The notes under the pieces were generated by a model. That model was not told where the DNA came from and did not search any database. It saw only the letters and a program-made list of their open reading frames with translations. This document shows positions 17,667 through 26,406 of a stretch of DNA of 64,000 bases, piece by piece. The DNA is from an uncultured Lachnospiraceae bacterium (lineage in GTDB: Bacteria > Bacillota > Clostridia > Lachnospirales > Lachnospiraceae): positions 1 to 64,000 of the forward strand of contig CACWLA010000009.1 of NCBI GenBank assembly GCA_902761665.1, read 5' to 3'. The position numbers and the translations under genes were made by a program. The first letter of the stretch is position 1; every line of letters starts with the position of its first letter.

Positions 17667-18407
17667 ATGATCTTTTACTTTTCGGGCACGGGCAACAGTG
17701 CCTGGGCTGCCCGGCAGATCGCCGGCGCGGCCGGGGAAGAACTCTGCAACATCGGAAGCCTCATACGGGAAGGGTCACTGTGGAAAGACGCGGTGGAGTC
17801 CGCGGTCTTTGTCACACCGACCTATGCCTGGCGCATCCCGCATCTTGTTGAAGACTGGATCAGGCGTTCTTCCTTCGGAAAGGCAGCCGCCTGGTTCGTG
17901 ATGACCTGCGGGGATTCGGTCGGCAGTGCCGGCCGGTCCAACCGGGTACTCAGCGAAGAGAAGGGCATGCGGTACATGGGTACCGGGAAACTGGTCATGC
18001 CGGAAAACTATACGGCGATGTTTAAAACGCCCGATCAGGAGGAAGCAAAGGAGATCATCCGGAAGGCCCAGCCGGCGGTCACCGCATTTGCGGACCTCAT
18101 CCGGCGGGGACAGGCTTTCCCGGAGGATAAGGCAGGCCTTTACCGGACGCTGCAGACGAAATGGATCAATCCGGCGTTCTATAAGATGTTCGTGAAGGAT
18201 AAGGCCTTCCGGGCAACGGACGCCTGCATCAGCTGCGGCAAATGCGTTCAGGGCTGCCCGCTGCGCAACATCCGCCTTGAAGACGGAAAGCCGCAGTGGG
18301 GCGGAAACTGTACGCACTGCATGGCCTGCATCAATTACTGTCCGATGGACGCGATCGAATACGGCATGGCAAGTCGGAAACGGCATCATTATACCTGCCC
18401 GTTCTGA
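17667..18407 (+). CDS. EFR1-type flavodoxin/ferredoxin fusion
   Basis: 246 residues. An N-terminal flavodoxin-like part starts IFYFSGTGNSAWAARQI; the C-terminus holds two 4Fe-4S motifs, CISCGKCVQGCP and CTHCMACINYCP, each CxxCxxCxxxCP. This architecture is the EFR1 family, common in gut Clostridia. It could shuttle electrons between FMN and the clusters; partner unknown. AAGGAG precedes the ATG. Confidence 0.9.
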   Translation: MIFYFSGTGNSAWAARQIAGAAGEELCNIGSLIREGSLWKDAVESAVFVTPTYAWRIPHLVEDWIRRSSFGKAAAWFVMTCGDSVGSAGRSNRVLSEEKGMRYMGTGKLVMPENYTAMFKTPDQEEAKEIIRKAQPAVTAFADLIRRGQAFPEDKAGLYRTLQTKWINPAFYKMFVKDKAFRATDACISCGKCVQGCPLRNIRLEDGKPQWGGNCTHCMACINYCPMDAIEYGMASRKRHHYTCPF

Positions 18408-18429
18408 GCAGGGGAATAGGGGAGCAAAA

Positions 18430-19368
18430 ATGGCAAAAGTACTGATTTCGGAAAACATGAATCTGATAGCGGAACAGGTCCTGCTGGAGGCGGGGCATGA
18501 AGTGGTCAAGATGCCGGCAATGGATCCGGAAATGCTGCGCGAATACATTAAGGACTGCGACGCGGTAGTGAACCGCATCCTGCCGATCGACCGCGCAATG
18601 ATGGAGAGCAACCCGAAACTGAAGCTGATCAGCAAGCACGGCGTAGGTCTGGACAATTACGATCTCGCCGCCGCGAAGGAACTCGGGATCGCTGTTACCT
18701 GCACGCCCGGCTGCAATGCACAGTCCGTGGCGGAGCACAGTCTGGCGCTGATGATGGCGTCGGCGCGGAACCTGAAGGCGGTTGCCGGCGGTTATGAAAC
18801 GGTCGGCTGGGAGGCGAAGAAGCGCGGCGACGGCGTGGAACTCTGGGGCAAGACCCTCGGCGTCATCGGCTGCGGCGATATCGGCGGACGCATGGCGCGC
18901 ATGTGTGCGGGCGGCTTCGCGATGCGCGTACTGGTTTACGATCCGTACATTACGAAGGTACCGGACGGCTGCGAACTCGTCGGCAGTCTGGAGGAAGTCC
19001 TTGCAGAGTCGGATTTCATCACGATCCACTGCTTCCTCAGCGAGGAAACGAAGCATCTGATCGGCGCGAAGGAATTTGCCGCCATGAAGAAAGGCGTGAT
19101 CTTCATTAACTGCGCGAGAGGACCGATCGTGGATGAGAACGCTCTGGTCGAAGCGGTCAGGTCCGGACATCTCGGCGCAGCTGCCGTGGACGTGACGGAG
19201 ACCGAACCGCTGCCGCACGATCATCCGCTGTTCAGTTTCCCGAACGTGATCGTGACGCCGCATTTTGCCGCGCAGAGCCGCGAAGCTTCCTACAACGTGG
19301 CGCGCACGGCGGCGGAAAACGTCGTGCATTTCTTCAGCGACGGCAAGGTCGTCGGACGGGTCGTCTGA
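18430..19368 (+). CDS. D-isomer-specific 2-hydroxyacid dehydrogenase (phosphoglycerate dehydrogenase-like)
   Basis: 312 residues. The NAD-binding loop GVIGCGDIGGRMA lies near 140-152. Catalytic residues are in place: Arg in NCARGPIVDE, Glu in VTETEPLPHD and His in VTPHFAA. No ACT domain, so it is the short form; it may be SerA-like or act on another 2-keto acid. The start at 18430 follows a GGGGAG site; the frame is open into the preceding gene but the conserved fold starts here. Last gene before a strong bidirectional terminator. Confidence 0.88.
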   Translation: MAKVLISENMNLIAEQVLLEAGHEVVKMPAMDPEMLREYIKDCDAVVNRILPIDRAMMESNPKLKLISKHGVGLDNYDLAAAKELGIAVTCTPGCNAQSVAEHSLALMMASARNLKAVAGGYETVGWEAKKRGDGVELWGKTLGVIGCGDIGGRMARMCAGGFAMRVLVYDPYITKVPDGCELVGSLEEVLAESDFITIHCFLSEETKHLIGAKEFAAMKKGVIFINCARGPIVDENALVEAVRSGHLGAAAVDVTETEPLPHDHPLFSFPNVIVTPHFAAQSREASYNVARTAAENVVHFFSDGKVVGRVV

Positions 19369-19406
19369 GTCAGGGACCGTTGCAAGAAAAACGAAAACGG
19401 CAAATG

Positions 19407-19437
19407 AAAAACTCCCGGCTGTGCAGCCGGGAGTTTT
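19407..19437. terminator. Bidirectional terminator between the dehydrogenase and the yfhO-like gene
   Basis: Perfect 10-bp stem ACTCCCGGCT / AGCCGGGAGT (19411-19420 with 19425-19434), A-run left and T-run right. Confidence 0.92.
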
Positions 19438-19478
19438 CATATGTCCGTATCAGTCCGGACTGCGGATCTTCCGTCGGA

Positions 19479-22400
19479 TCAGGAGTCCCTGCGGTCGAAG
19501 AAATCGATGCGGCGGAACATGCGGTCCGTATCGGTTTCGGCAGGTGCAGGAGCGGCGGCAGCGGCCGGAGAGGGGGCACCGCCTTCATCTGCAGCCGGAA
19601 GAGCGGAAGCATCAGGAGCGGGAGCGGCAGGTTCGGCCGCCGGCACATCTTCTTCGGGAGCCGGTGCGGAAACGGCTTCGGGCTCCGATGCGGGAAGGAT
19701 TTCGGGCTCCGGTGCGGGAACGGCCGGAACGGCTTTTTCCGCTTCGTAGTCCAGCCGCAGCAGGGCTTCTTCGGCTTCTTTGTCGGCAGTTTTGCGGGAA
19801 TCAGCCGAGGCAGCAGCTTCGGCATACTCCGTATTAAGGAAATCGGGAATAACGATCTCGTCCCTGCGCCGTTCCGCTTCATCCATCTCATGGAGCCTGG
19901 TAATGCGGTCCTTTGCGGTCCCGGCAGCCTGAGGCGTCTCCTGCGCGTCATTTTCGGCCTTCTTCTGCCTGAGTGCGCGGATGACGTAGCTCATCAGCAT
20001 CAGGAAGAGAAGGAGCAGCAAAGAAGCAAGTGAGACCAGCTGTCCGAGCTTGTGGCCTTCGGCTTCGTAATGCAGCACGACTTCGTGCCGGCCGGCCGGA
20101 ATATGGACCGAAAGGAGAGCATTTCCAAGTTCGCAGACCTCGGCTTCCTTCCCGTCCACCGTGATGCTCCATCCTTTCTCGAACGGGATCGAGAAACTGA
20201 GCAGCGAATCGACCGGCGCGTCAGCAGTGCCGCGGATCTCGGTATTGCGGCGGTCGTTGACGAAAGACGTCACCGCGAACTGCCGCGAAGTAAGCTGATT
20301 GCAGGCTTCGATGAACCTTTCCTCATCAAAACGGTAGCAGGAAGCCGTGATCGTCGTTGCGGAAGAGTCGTAGGCAGAGACCTTGATCTCGTCGCCGGGA
20401 TTGAGATAGCCCGTGCGGACCAGATAACCGCGGCCGAGATTGTCCCAGGTGACAGTTCCCTTTCCGTTGACCGTCGCATTGACTTTGGTTACGGAACCGG
20501 TCACGTAAACGTAGTAATAGCCTTCAGACGCAACGTTCGCAGTCATCGTGGAGCCGCTCACGTGACTTTCAACGGTCTCCAGAATGTTTCCGACACCCGC
20601 GGCAACGTTGACGAAACTGTTCTGTACCTTCATCGGGGACCCTGCGGCATAGGACCAGAGCGTGTCCGTATCATCCGGCAGCAGGAAACCGAGGGGCAGC
20701 GTATATTCCGCGCGGTACAGACGGCTGGTCGTACCGGCTTTGTTGGTCGCCTTGCCCACGTATGAGAGCAGGGCGGTCTCCGGCAGTTCGGATTCGGAAA
20801 TGATGTATTTCACGTCCAGCAGGGCGCCGGTAAACGGTGTCGCGCCGGTAAAGGCATAGGCGTTGGTATTGCCTTCCATGCCGAGCTTCTTGTAGAACTG
20901 CGAGATCTTCGCGTTCGTCGTAGACGAGAAGATGGAGGCACTGTCATAGCCGAAGTACGGTCCGTCGTTCTTCGTGCGCAGTTTATACCGTTCGATGCGG
21001 AAGAAGCCGCTGTCACCGTTGTCCTTCTTTGCCATCTCGATTAGTTCGTCGTAGCTGTCGTCATAGGCCATGAAGTTCGTCCGGTTGACCCACGAAACGC
21101 TGGTCACCGCGGTGTTCAGACCCATTTCGACGATGAGCAGGCAGAGCGACAGGCAGACGGCCGTGATCCCCGTGACGCGGCGCGTCTTGTGCAGGTAGCA
21201 GAACAGGCCGTAGAGGCAGATGAAGGCGATGCTGGCATAGCAGGCGTAGTACGGGATCTCCTCCGGATCCGCGACCGTTTCGATGACCAGGATCAGGCCG
21301 ACCGCGCCGGCGATCGTGCCGAGCAGTTTTCCTTTTGTGATTTTGGGCAGCGCCCGGATCCCCTCGAAGACCATCACCAGAATGATGAAGTTGTAGAGGT
21401 AGGACTGGCGGCAGGGCAGGGAGTTCGGATAGTGGAAGCCGTGCCAGATGTAGTTGAGGACGTTGGTATTGAAGGAGAGGAGCAGGAAAGCCAGCAGGGC
21501 CGTGTTGACGACCTTCTCCTTGTAGTCCACGTCGCGGTTCATGTAGTACAGCGGGACGAAGAGGAACACGGCAACGCCGCAGTACAGGTTCGGCCAGTGG
21601 TCAAGCCCGGTCTCCACCTCGACCACCGTGAGATGCCGCGCGATCATTTCCAGGATCGAGAAATAGTTCGACACGGAACGGGGGAAGGTGGTGTTGGCAC
21701 TGGCGGTGCCCATGAGGGCATAGGCTGCGGGAATGACGAGCACGCAGGCCAGTCCGCCGGCGAGCACCGAATAGAAGCCGAAATTAAAGAACTTCAGCAG
21801 GATCCTCTTCCAGCCGACCCGCGGCAGGCAGACCATGCGGCACAGGAAGTAGAAGACCAGGAAGATGCACAGCATGATGCTGATGTAGTAGTTGCACAGG
21901 ATCGCAAGACCCAGGGAGATGCAGTACAGGAAGGGCTTGTCCTTTTCCACGAGCTGTTCCAGGCCGTAGAGCACGATCGGGGCGAGCCACAGCACGTCCA
22001 GCCACATGATGTTCCAGCTGTAGGCGGCAAGGTAGCCGCTCAGGGCGTAGCACACGCCGCAGAAGGCGATGCCGAAATGTCTCGTATCGTAGCGCTTCGA
22101 CAGATACCAGGCCATCGTAAAGCCGCAGGCGCCGATCTTCAGCACGATGAGGTAGGTGATGAATTCGATCATCCAGCCCTGCGGGATCAGGAAGGCGAAG
22201 ATGTGCAGCGGACCGCTCAGGTAGTAGGCAAGCAGTGCCAGATAGTTGCTGCCGAGGCCGATGTCAAAGGCGTAGGTGAGGCTTCCGCCGGCCCGCAGGC
22301 GTTCGCCGTAGTTCTCGAAGAACGCGACGTACTGATGGTAGAGGTCGGTGCGCAGGAAGCAGTTCTCGCCGAAAGGCCAGATCTCCTTGCCGGCGAAGAT

Positions 22401-22487
22401 GCCCAGCATGATCAGGATCGGCAGCACGAAGGCCAGGATCAGCGGGAGTTTCTCCTCAAAGCTGCGTTTCTGTTTAAGCTTTGTCAT
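19479..22487 (-). CDS. yfhO: YfhO-family membrane protein with long cytosolic tail
   Basis: About 1002 residues. The first half holds a dozen or so membrane helices (LPLILAFVLPILIMLGIF onward), with the YfhO-type loop RTDLYHQYVAFFENYGERL. An extracellular beta-rich part follows, then a last helix near 816-837 and a tail of about 165 residues rich in P, A and E (about 905-985), which is unusual. YfhO works with CsbB in Bacillus and Staphylococcus to add sugars to lipoteichoic acid outside the cell: CsbB loads the sugar on undecaprenyl phosphate and YfhO transfers it. Start at 22487 chosen because AAGGAG sits 7 bp ahead; ATG 22493 is only 1 bp from it. Overlaps the upstream csbB-like gene. Confidence 0.85.
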   Translation of the reverse strand: MTKLKQKRSFEEKLPLILAFVLPILIMLGIFAGKEIWPFGENCFLRTDLYHQYVAFFENYGERLRAGGSLTYAFDIGLGSNYLALLAYYLSGPLHIFAFLIPQGWMIEFITYLIVLKIGACGFTMAWYLSKRYDTRHFGIAFCGVCYALSGYLAAYSWNIMWLDVLWLAPIVLYGLEQLVEKDKPFLYCISLGLAILCNYYISIMLCIFLVFYFLCRMVCLPRVGWKRILLKFFNFGFYSVLAGGLACVLVIPAAYALMGTASANTTFPRSVSNYFSILEMIARHLTVVEVETGLDHWPNLYCGVAVFLFVPLYYMNRDVDYKEKVVNTALLAFLLLSFNTNVLNYIWHGFHYPNSLPCRQSYLYNFIILVMVFEGIRALPKITKGKLLGTIAGAVGLILVIETVADPEEIPYYACYASIAFICLYGLFCYLHKTRRVTGITAVCLSLCLLIVEMGLNTAVTSVSWVNRTNFMAYDDSYDELIEMAKKDNGDSGFFRIERYKLRTKNDGPYFGYDSASIFSSTTNAKISQFYKKLGMEGNTNAYAFTGATPFTGALLDVKYIISESELPETALLSYVGKATNKAGTTSRLYRAEYTLPLGFLLPDDTDTLWSYAAGSPMKVQNSFVNVAAGVGNILETVESHVSGSTMTANVASEGYYYVYVTGSVTKVNATVNGKGTVTWDNLGRGYLVRTGYLNPGDEIKVSAYDSSATTITASCYRFDEERFIEACNQLTSRQFAVTSFVNDRRNTEIRGTADAPVDSLLSFSIPFEKGWSITVDGKEAEVCELGNALLSVHIPAGRHEVVLHYEAEGHKLGQLVSLASLLLLLFLMLMSYVIRALRQKKAENDAQETPQAAGTAKDRITRLHEMDEAERRRDEIVIPDFLNTEYAEAAASADSRKTADKEAEEALLRLDYEAEKAVPAVPAPEPEILPASEPEAVSAPAPEEDVPAAEPAAPAPDASALPAADEGGAPSPAAAAAPAPAETDTDRMFRRIDFFDRRDS

Positions 22488-23451
22488 CTGCATTCTCCTT
22501 TTTGTCCGAACGGGAACGGCCTTCGGTCAGGTCGGTCTCCTGAATGATGTAAACGGGGCGGTCCTTGGCCTCCAGATAGATGTGCGAAACGTATTCTCCG
22601 ACGATCCCGATGGAAAACTCGATGATGCCGCCCAGAAACAGCAGGAGGCATACGATCGAAGCGTAGCCCGGGACGTCCACGCCGCGGATCAGGGTCTTGA
22701 TGAAAACGACGAAGATGTAGACCAGGGAGATCAGGAAGAGCAGGAGGCCCATGTCGCGGATCATCCGCAGGGGCTTCACGGTGAAGGCCGTGATCCCGTC
22801 GATGGCATATCTGACGAGGCCCTTGAAGCTCCATTTGCTGGTCCCGACCGCGCGCTCGACGTTCTCATACGGGATCCAGGCGGTATCGAAGCCGACCCAG
22901 GCGAAAATGCCCTTTGAGAAGCGTTCCACTTCGGACATCGAGCAGATGGCATCGACCATCTTCCGGCTCATCATGCGGAAGTCGACGGCGTTCTGCGGGA
23001 GCTTCACTTCGGTCATGGCGTTGCTGAACTTGTAGAAGAGACCGGACAGAAAACTGCGGATGCCCTTCTCGCCGGTGCGCGAGCTCCGGCAGGCGGCCGC
23101 GCAGTCATGGCCTTCTTCAATGGCCTTCACGAACTGCGGGATCAGGGCAGGCGGATGCTGCAGGTCGGCATCCATGATGATGACGTAGTCCCCGGTACTG
23201 TGGGTCAGTCCGGCGTACATGCCGGCTTCCTTGCCGAAATTGCGGGAAAAAGAGATGTAATGCACGCGCGGATGTTCTGCCGAGAGCCTCCGCATCACGT
23301 CCAGTGATCCGTCGCAGCTGCCGTCGTTGATGAAGATATAAGAGAATTCATAGCCTACTATGCGGCTGACGGCCTTCTCCGTTTCTTCATAGAAAAGGTT
23401 CAGGCCTTCCGCTTCGTTGTAGCAGGGAACGATAATGTCGACAGTTTTCAT
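22474..23451 (-). CDS. csbB: CsbB/GtrB-like GT2 glycosyltransferase
   Basis: About 325 residues. Family 2 glycosyltransferase N-domain: VDIIVPCYNEAEGLNLF at the start, IFINDGSCDGS near 45, metal-binding DADLQHPP near 95. Two C-terminal membrane helices (about 230-290) are typical of polyprenyl-phosphate glycosyltransferases (CsbB, GtrB, DPM1). It would make undecaprenyl-phosphate-sugar on the inner face for the YfhO-like partner, whose start codon lies inside its 3' end. Start set at 23451 (MKTVDII), where the conserved fold begins; ATG 23481 is possible, and neither has a good ribosome site. Confidence 0.9.
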   Translation of the reverse strand: MKTVDIIVPCYNEAEGLNLFYEETEKAVSRIVGYEFSYIFINDGSCDGSLDVMRRLSAEHPRVHYISFSRNFGKEAGMYAGLTHSTGDYVIIMDADLQHPPALIPQFVKAIEEGHDCAAACRSSRTGEKGIRSFLSGLFYKFSNAMTEVKLPQNAVDFRMMSRKMVDAICSMSEVERFSKGIFAWVGFDTAWIPYENVERAVGTSKWSFKGLVRYAIDGITAFTVKPLRMIRDMGLLLFLISLVYIFVVFIKTLIRGVDVPGYASIVCLLLFLGGIIEFSIGIVGEYVSHIYLEAKDRPVYIIQETDLTEGRSRSDKKENADDKA

Positions 23452-23578
23452 AAGGTACCTGATCTCATTCGTTTCATACAATACAGTTCAGGATGCGCAT
23501 GCGTCTCAGAACTGCGGGGAATAATAGGAAAAATCCAAAATATTATAGCCGATTTCCCCGGAAAAGGCAAACTGTTTA

Positions 23579-23869
23579 TCAGTCCTTATCGGATCCGCCG
23601 GCTTCTCCGGCATCCGGTTCCGTGCCGGCACCGGTCCCTTCCTTTTCACCTTCGCCGCCGTCTTCGTTTTTGACGAAAGGCGGGAAGACTTTCAGCAGCA
23701 TCATGAAGGCGTAGAGCACGATGGGAACGGCAACGGTGGCGCCGAGGGCAGCCTTGAACAGCGTCGTCGCCTGATGTTTTCCGGTAAGGGCAAGGATCAG
23801 GCAGGCAAGGTACATGGAAAGCAGCAGGACGATGCCGATGATGGCCAGGATCTGACGGGTCTTTTTCAT
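23579..23869 (-). CDS. Small two-helix membrane protein, unknown
   Basis: 96 residues: KKTRQILAIIGIVLLLSMYLACLILAL and a second hydrophobic segment ending in a short charged tail rich in E, G and D (about 70-96). AGGAG precedes the ATG at good spacing. Not recognised as a named family. Transcribed toward the csbB/yfhO pair about 130 bp downstream, so it could be part of that unit. Confidence is for a real gene, not a function. Confidence 0.7.
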   Translation of the reverse strand: MKKTRQILAIIGIVLLLSMYLACLILALTGKHQATTLFKAALGATVAVPIVLYAFMMLLKVFPPFVKNEDGGEGEKEGTGAGTEPDAGEAGGSDKD

Positions 23870-23899
23870 GATTTCTCCTTCGGACTTTATCCGTATCAA

Positions 23900-23928
23900 T
23901 TGACGAAAAGCCACGCCTGCATTATAAT
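23900..23928 (+). promoter_or_regulatory. Sigma-A promoter of the gmk-rpoZ operon
   Basis: TTGACG (23900-23905), 17 bp, TATAAT (23923-23928), about 45 bp ahead of the gmk start. Confidence 0.82.
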
Positions 23929-23975
23929 AAATCCCAATAATCATGTCAATGAAGAAGGCAGGAGAGCATAGGGCA

Positions 23976-25046
23976 ATGTCGCAGAACGATAAGGCAAAAG
24001 GAAGGCTCCTCGTCGTATCCGGCTACTCGGGTGTCGGCAAGGGCACAGTGATCAAGGCGCTGATGAAGCAGCATCCGGAATATGTGTTTTCGGTGTCCGC
24101 AACGACGCGGGCAGCCCGCCCCGGCGAGGTGGACGGCAGGGAATATTTTTTCGTAACGCAGGAGACCTTTGCGGAATGGCTGGCTGACGGACGTTTCCTC
24201 GAACACACCACCTATCTGGACCGCAGTTACGGTACGCCGCGGGACTATGTGGAGAGCCGGCAGGATGAAGGCTGCCACGTGATCCTTGACATTGAAGTGG
24301 AAGGGGCGCTGAACGTCAAGAAAGCCTGCCCGGAGGCGATCCTCATCTATATCATCCCGCCGGGAGCGGGAGAACTCATCGAACGGCTGACCGGCCGCGG
24401 AACGGAGACGGAGGAGCAGGTCATCGGCCGCCTGAACAAGGCGATCGAAGAGACAGCGGTGATCCCCAGCTACGATCACGTTGTCGTGAACCGCGAGGTA
24501 CAGGAGACTGCCGACGAGATCGACGCCCTGGTGACCGGATCCGCGCCGCCGCGTCTGACGAAGGAGGAGGGGCTCGCCCTCGCCCGATCCATCCGCGCCG
24601 ATCTCGCTGCCTACTTGAAAAAAGTCGAAGAACATGATACAATATCCGGAAGTGTTTTTACTGATAAGGAGACGACAATGATCCATCCTTCCTATTCTGA
24701 ACTGATGACCAAGATCAATGCGAACGGCACTGCCGAAGACCCGGTGGTGAAGAGCCGCTATTCCATCGTGATGGGGACCGCGAAGCGCGCCCGTCAGATG
24801 GTGGATAACGGATATATGGAGCAGGAAGACCATTCCCGCAAGCCGCTTTCGATCGCCGTGGAAGAACTCGACGAAGGCCGCATCCGCATCCTGAGCGATG
24901 CGGAATATGCCCGCATGAAGGCGGAAAAGGAAGCGGAGAGGGCTGCACGCTTTGCAGACCCTGCTGAAGGCGAAGAAGCCGAAGAGGCTGCTGAAGCAGC
25001 AGAACCCGAAGGCGGCGAAGAAAAAGAACCTGAACAGGAAAACTGA
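23976..25046 (+). CDS. gmk: Guanylate kinase fused in frame to RNA polymerase omega
   Basis: 356-residue open frame. Residues 1-205 are a complete guanylate kinase (GMP + ATP to GDP): P-loop GYSGVGKGT, GMP-binding TTRAARPGEVDGREYFF, and the LDIEVEGALNVK core. No stop codon follows; the frame runs through a linker (about 206-234) into a full omega subunit (IHPSYSELMTKI onward) with an acidic E/A tail. In relatives gmk and rpoZ are adjacent, separate genes. An internal promoter-like TTGAAA-N17-TACAAT (24615-24643) and AAGGAG-ATG at 24678 could still give free omega. Start 23976 chosen for its GGAG; earlier ATGs at 23943/23949 have none. Confidence 0.9.
   Translation: MSQNDKAKGRLLVVSGYSGVGKGTVIKALMKQHPEYVFSVSATTRAARPGEVDGREYFFVTQETFAEWLADGRFLEHTTYLDRSYGTPRDYVESRQDEGCHVILDIEVEGALNVKKACPEAILIYIIPPGAGELIERLTGRGTETEEQVIGRLNKAIEETAVIPSYDHVVVNREVQETADEIDALVTGSAPPRLTKEEGLALARSIRADLAAYLKKVEEHDTISGSVFTDKETTMIHPSYSELMTKINANGTAEDPVVKSRYSIVMGTAKRARQMVDNGYMEQEDHSRKPLSIAVEELDEGRIRILSDAEYARMKAEKEAERAARFADPAEGEEAEEAAEAAEPEGGEEKEPEQEN
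24615..24643 (+). promoter_or_regulatory. Promoter-like sequence inside the gmk-rpoZ frame
   Basis: TTGAAA (24615-24620), 17 bp, TACAAT (24638-24643), 35 bp ahead of the internal rpoZ start. It lies in the linker codons, where coding constraint is weakest. Confidence 0.45.
24678..25046 (+). CDS. rpoZ: RNA polymerase omega subunit, internal start within the fusion
   Basis: 122-residue product if translation begins at the ATG 8 bp after AAGGAG. It contains the omega signature: HPSYSELMTKINANG, then KSRYSIVMGTAKRARQMVDN, and KPLSIAVEELDEGRI. The C-terminal 45 residues are an E/A-rich tail beyond the usual omega length. The same codons form the C-terminus of the gmk fusion, so both a fused and a free form are possible; conserved ribosome site and promoter-like sequence argue that free omega is made. 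Confidence 0.75.
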   Translation: MIHPSYSELMTKINANGTAEDPVVKSRYSIVMGTAKRARQMVDNGYMEQEDHSRKPLSIAVEELDEGRIRILSDAEYARMKAEKEAERAARFADPAEGEEAEEAAEAAEPEGGEEKEPEQEN

Positions 25047-25047
25047 C

Positions 25048-26406
25048 ATGCTTCAGATCTTCTTTGAATCGCTGGGCTGTGACAAGAATCTGGTGGACTC
25101 CGAGAAAATGATCGGACTTCTTTCGCGTGCCGGCTATTCTTTTACCGACAGCGAGCGGGATGCCGACGTGATCGTGGTCAATACCTGCGCGTTCATCGGC
25201 GACGCCAAGGAAGAAAGCATTCAGGAGATCCTGCGTCTTGCGGAATACAAGAAGGCAGGCCGCTGCCGCAGCCTGATCGCTGCGGGCTGCCTTGCCGAAC
25301 GGTATAAGGACGAGATCCTGAAAGAACTGCCCGAACTGGACGGCGTCATCGGAACGGCCTCCTGGGACAGCATCGTGAAGCTGGTCGAAGAAACAGCCGA
25401 ACGCAGCCGGGAGCGGGCAGAAAGCCTTTCCCTGTTCCGCGACATCAGCCGTCTGCCGGATGCAAAAGGCGCTCGCGTCGTGACGACCGGCGGCCACTAT
25501 GCCTATCTCAAGATCGCCGAAGGCTGCAATAAGTTCTGCACCTACTGCGCCATCCCCTTCTGCCGCGGCCCTTACCGGAGCGTCCCCATGGAAGCGCTGG
25601 TCCGGGAAGCCGGAGATCTGGCCGAAAAGGGCGTACGGGAACTGATCCTGGTCGCCCAGGAAACGACGCTTTACGGGACCGATCTGTACGGCAGAAAATG
25701 CCTGCCGGAACTGATCCGGAAACTCGCGGCCATCCCGGACATCCGCTGGATCCGCCTGCTGTACGGCTATCCCGAGGAACTGACCGATGAAATGATCGCG
25801 CTCTTTGCCGAAGAGCCGAAACTCTGCCGCTATCTGGACCTGCCGGTCCAGCATGCCTCAGACCGCATCCTGAAGGCGATGGGACGGAAAACGACCCGTG
25901 GCGAAGTGACGGAACTGATCCGCCGCCTCCGCGAACAGGTCCCGGACATCACGCTCCGCACGACGCTGATGAGCGGCTTCCCCGGCGAGACGGAAGAAGA
26001 CCATGCGGAGAACCTGTCCTTCGTGAAGGAGATGCGCTTCGACCGGCTCGGCGTCTTTGCCTATTCGAAAGAAGAGGGGACGGCCGCGGCGAAGTTTAAG
26101 AATCAGGTGCCGAAACGCCTGCGCGTAAAGCGCCGGAACGAGATCATGCGCCTCCAGCAGGGGATCGCCTTCGAAAAAGCCCGCGAGATGCCCGGACGGA
26201 GCCTCACGGTCATGGTCGAGGGACAGGTCTCTGACGAAGAGAACGTCTATGTCGGCCGTACCTGCATGGACGCCCCGGACGTGGACGGCTACCTGTTCTT
26301 CCGTTCGGCGGAGGAACGTCTGAGCGGCGATTTCGTACAGGTAAAGGTCACCGGCGCGAAGGGTTACGATCTGATCGGGGAGGTGGAAGATGAATCTGCC
26401 GAATAA
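25048..26406 (+). CDS. rimO: Ribosomal protein S12 methylthiotransferase RimO
   Basis: Radical-SAM enzyme adding a methylthio group to the conserved aspartate of S12. 452 residues. N-terminal cluster domain cysteines in SLGCDKN, NTCAFIG and AAGCLAER; radical-SAM triad in GCNKFCTYCAIPFCRG (about 152-166); C-terminal TRAM part with GRSLTVMVEGQ. The ATG lies 1 bp after the rpoZ stop, so translation is probably coupled; the open frame further upstream overlaps rpoZ and is not real. Overlaps pgsA by 17 bp. Confidence 0.95.
   Translation: MLQIFFESLGCDKNLVDSEKMIGLLSRAGYSFTDSERDADVIVVNTCAFIGDAKEESIQEILRLAEYKKAGRCRSLIAAGCLAERYKDEILKELPELDGVIGTASWDSIVKLVEETAERSRERAESLSLFRDISRLPDAKGARVVTTGGHYAYLKIAEGCNKFCTYCAIPFCRGPYRSVPMEALVREAGDLAEKGVRELILVAQETTLYGTDLYGRKCLPELIRKLAAIPDIRWIRLLYGYPEELTDEMIALFAEEPKLCRYLDLPVQHASDRILKAMGRKTTRGEVTELIRRLREQVPDITLRTTLMSGFPGETEEDHAENLSFVKEMRFDRLGVFAYSKEEGTAAAKFKNQVPKRLRVKRRNEIMRLQQGIAFEKAREMPGRSLTVMVEGQVSDEENVYVGRTCMDAPDVDGYLFFRSAEERLSGDFVQVKVTGAKGYDLIGEVEDESAE

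Noticed and set aside
21189-22547. A long plus-strand open frame opposite the YfhO-like gene
   Set aside because: It is rich in D, E, H, Q and R as expected for the complement of membrane-helix codons, and has no ribosome site.
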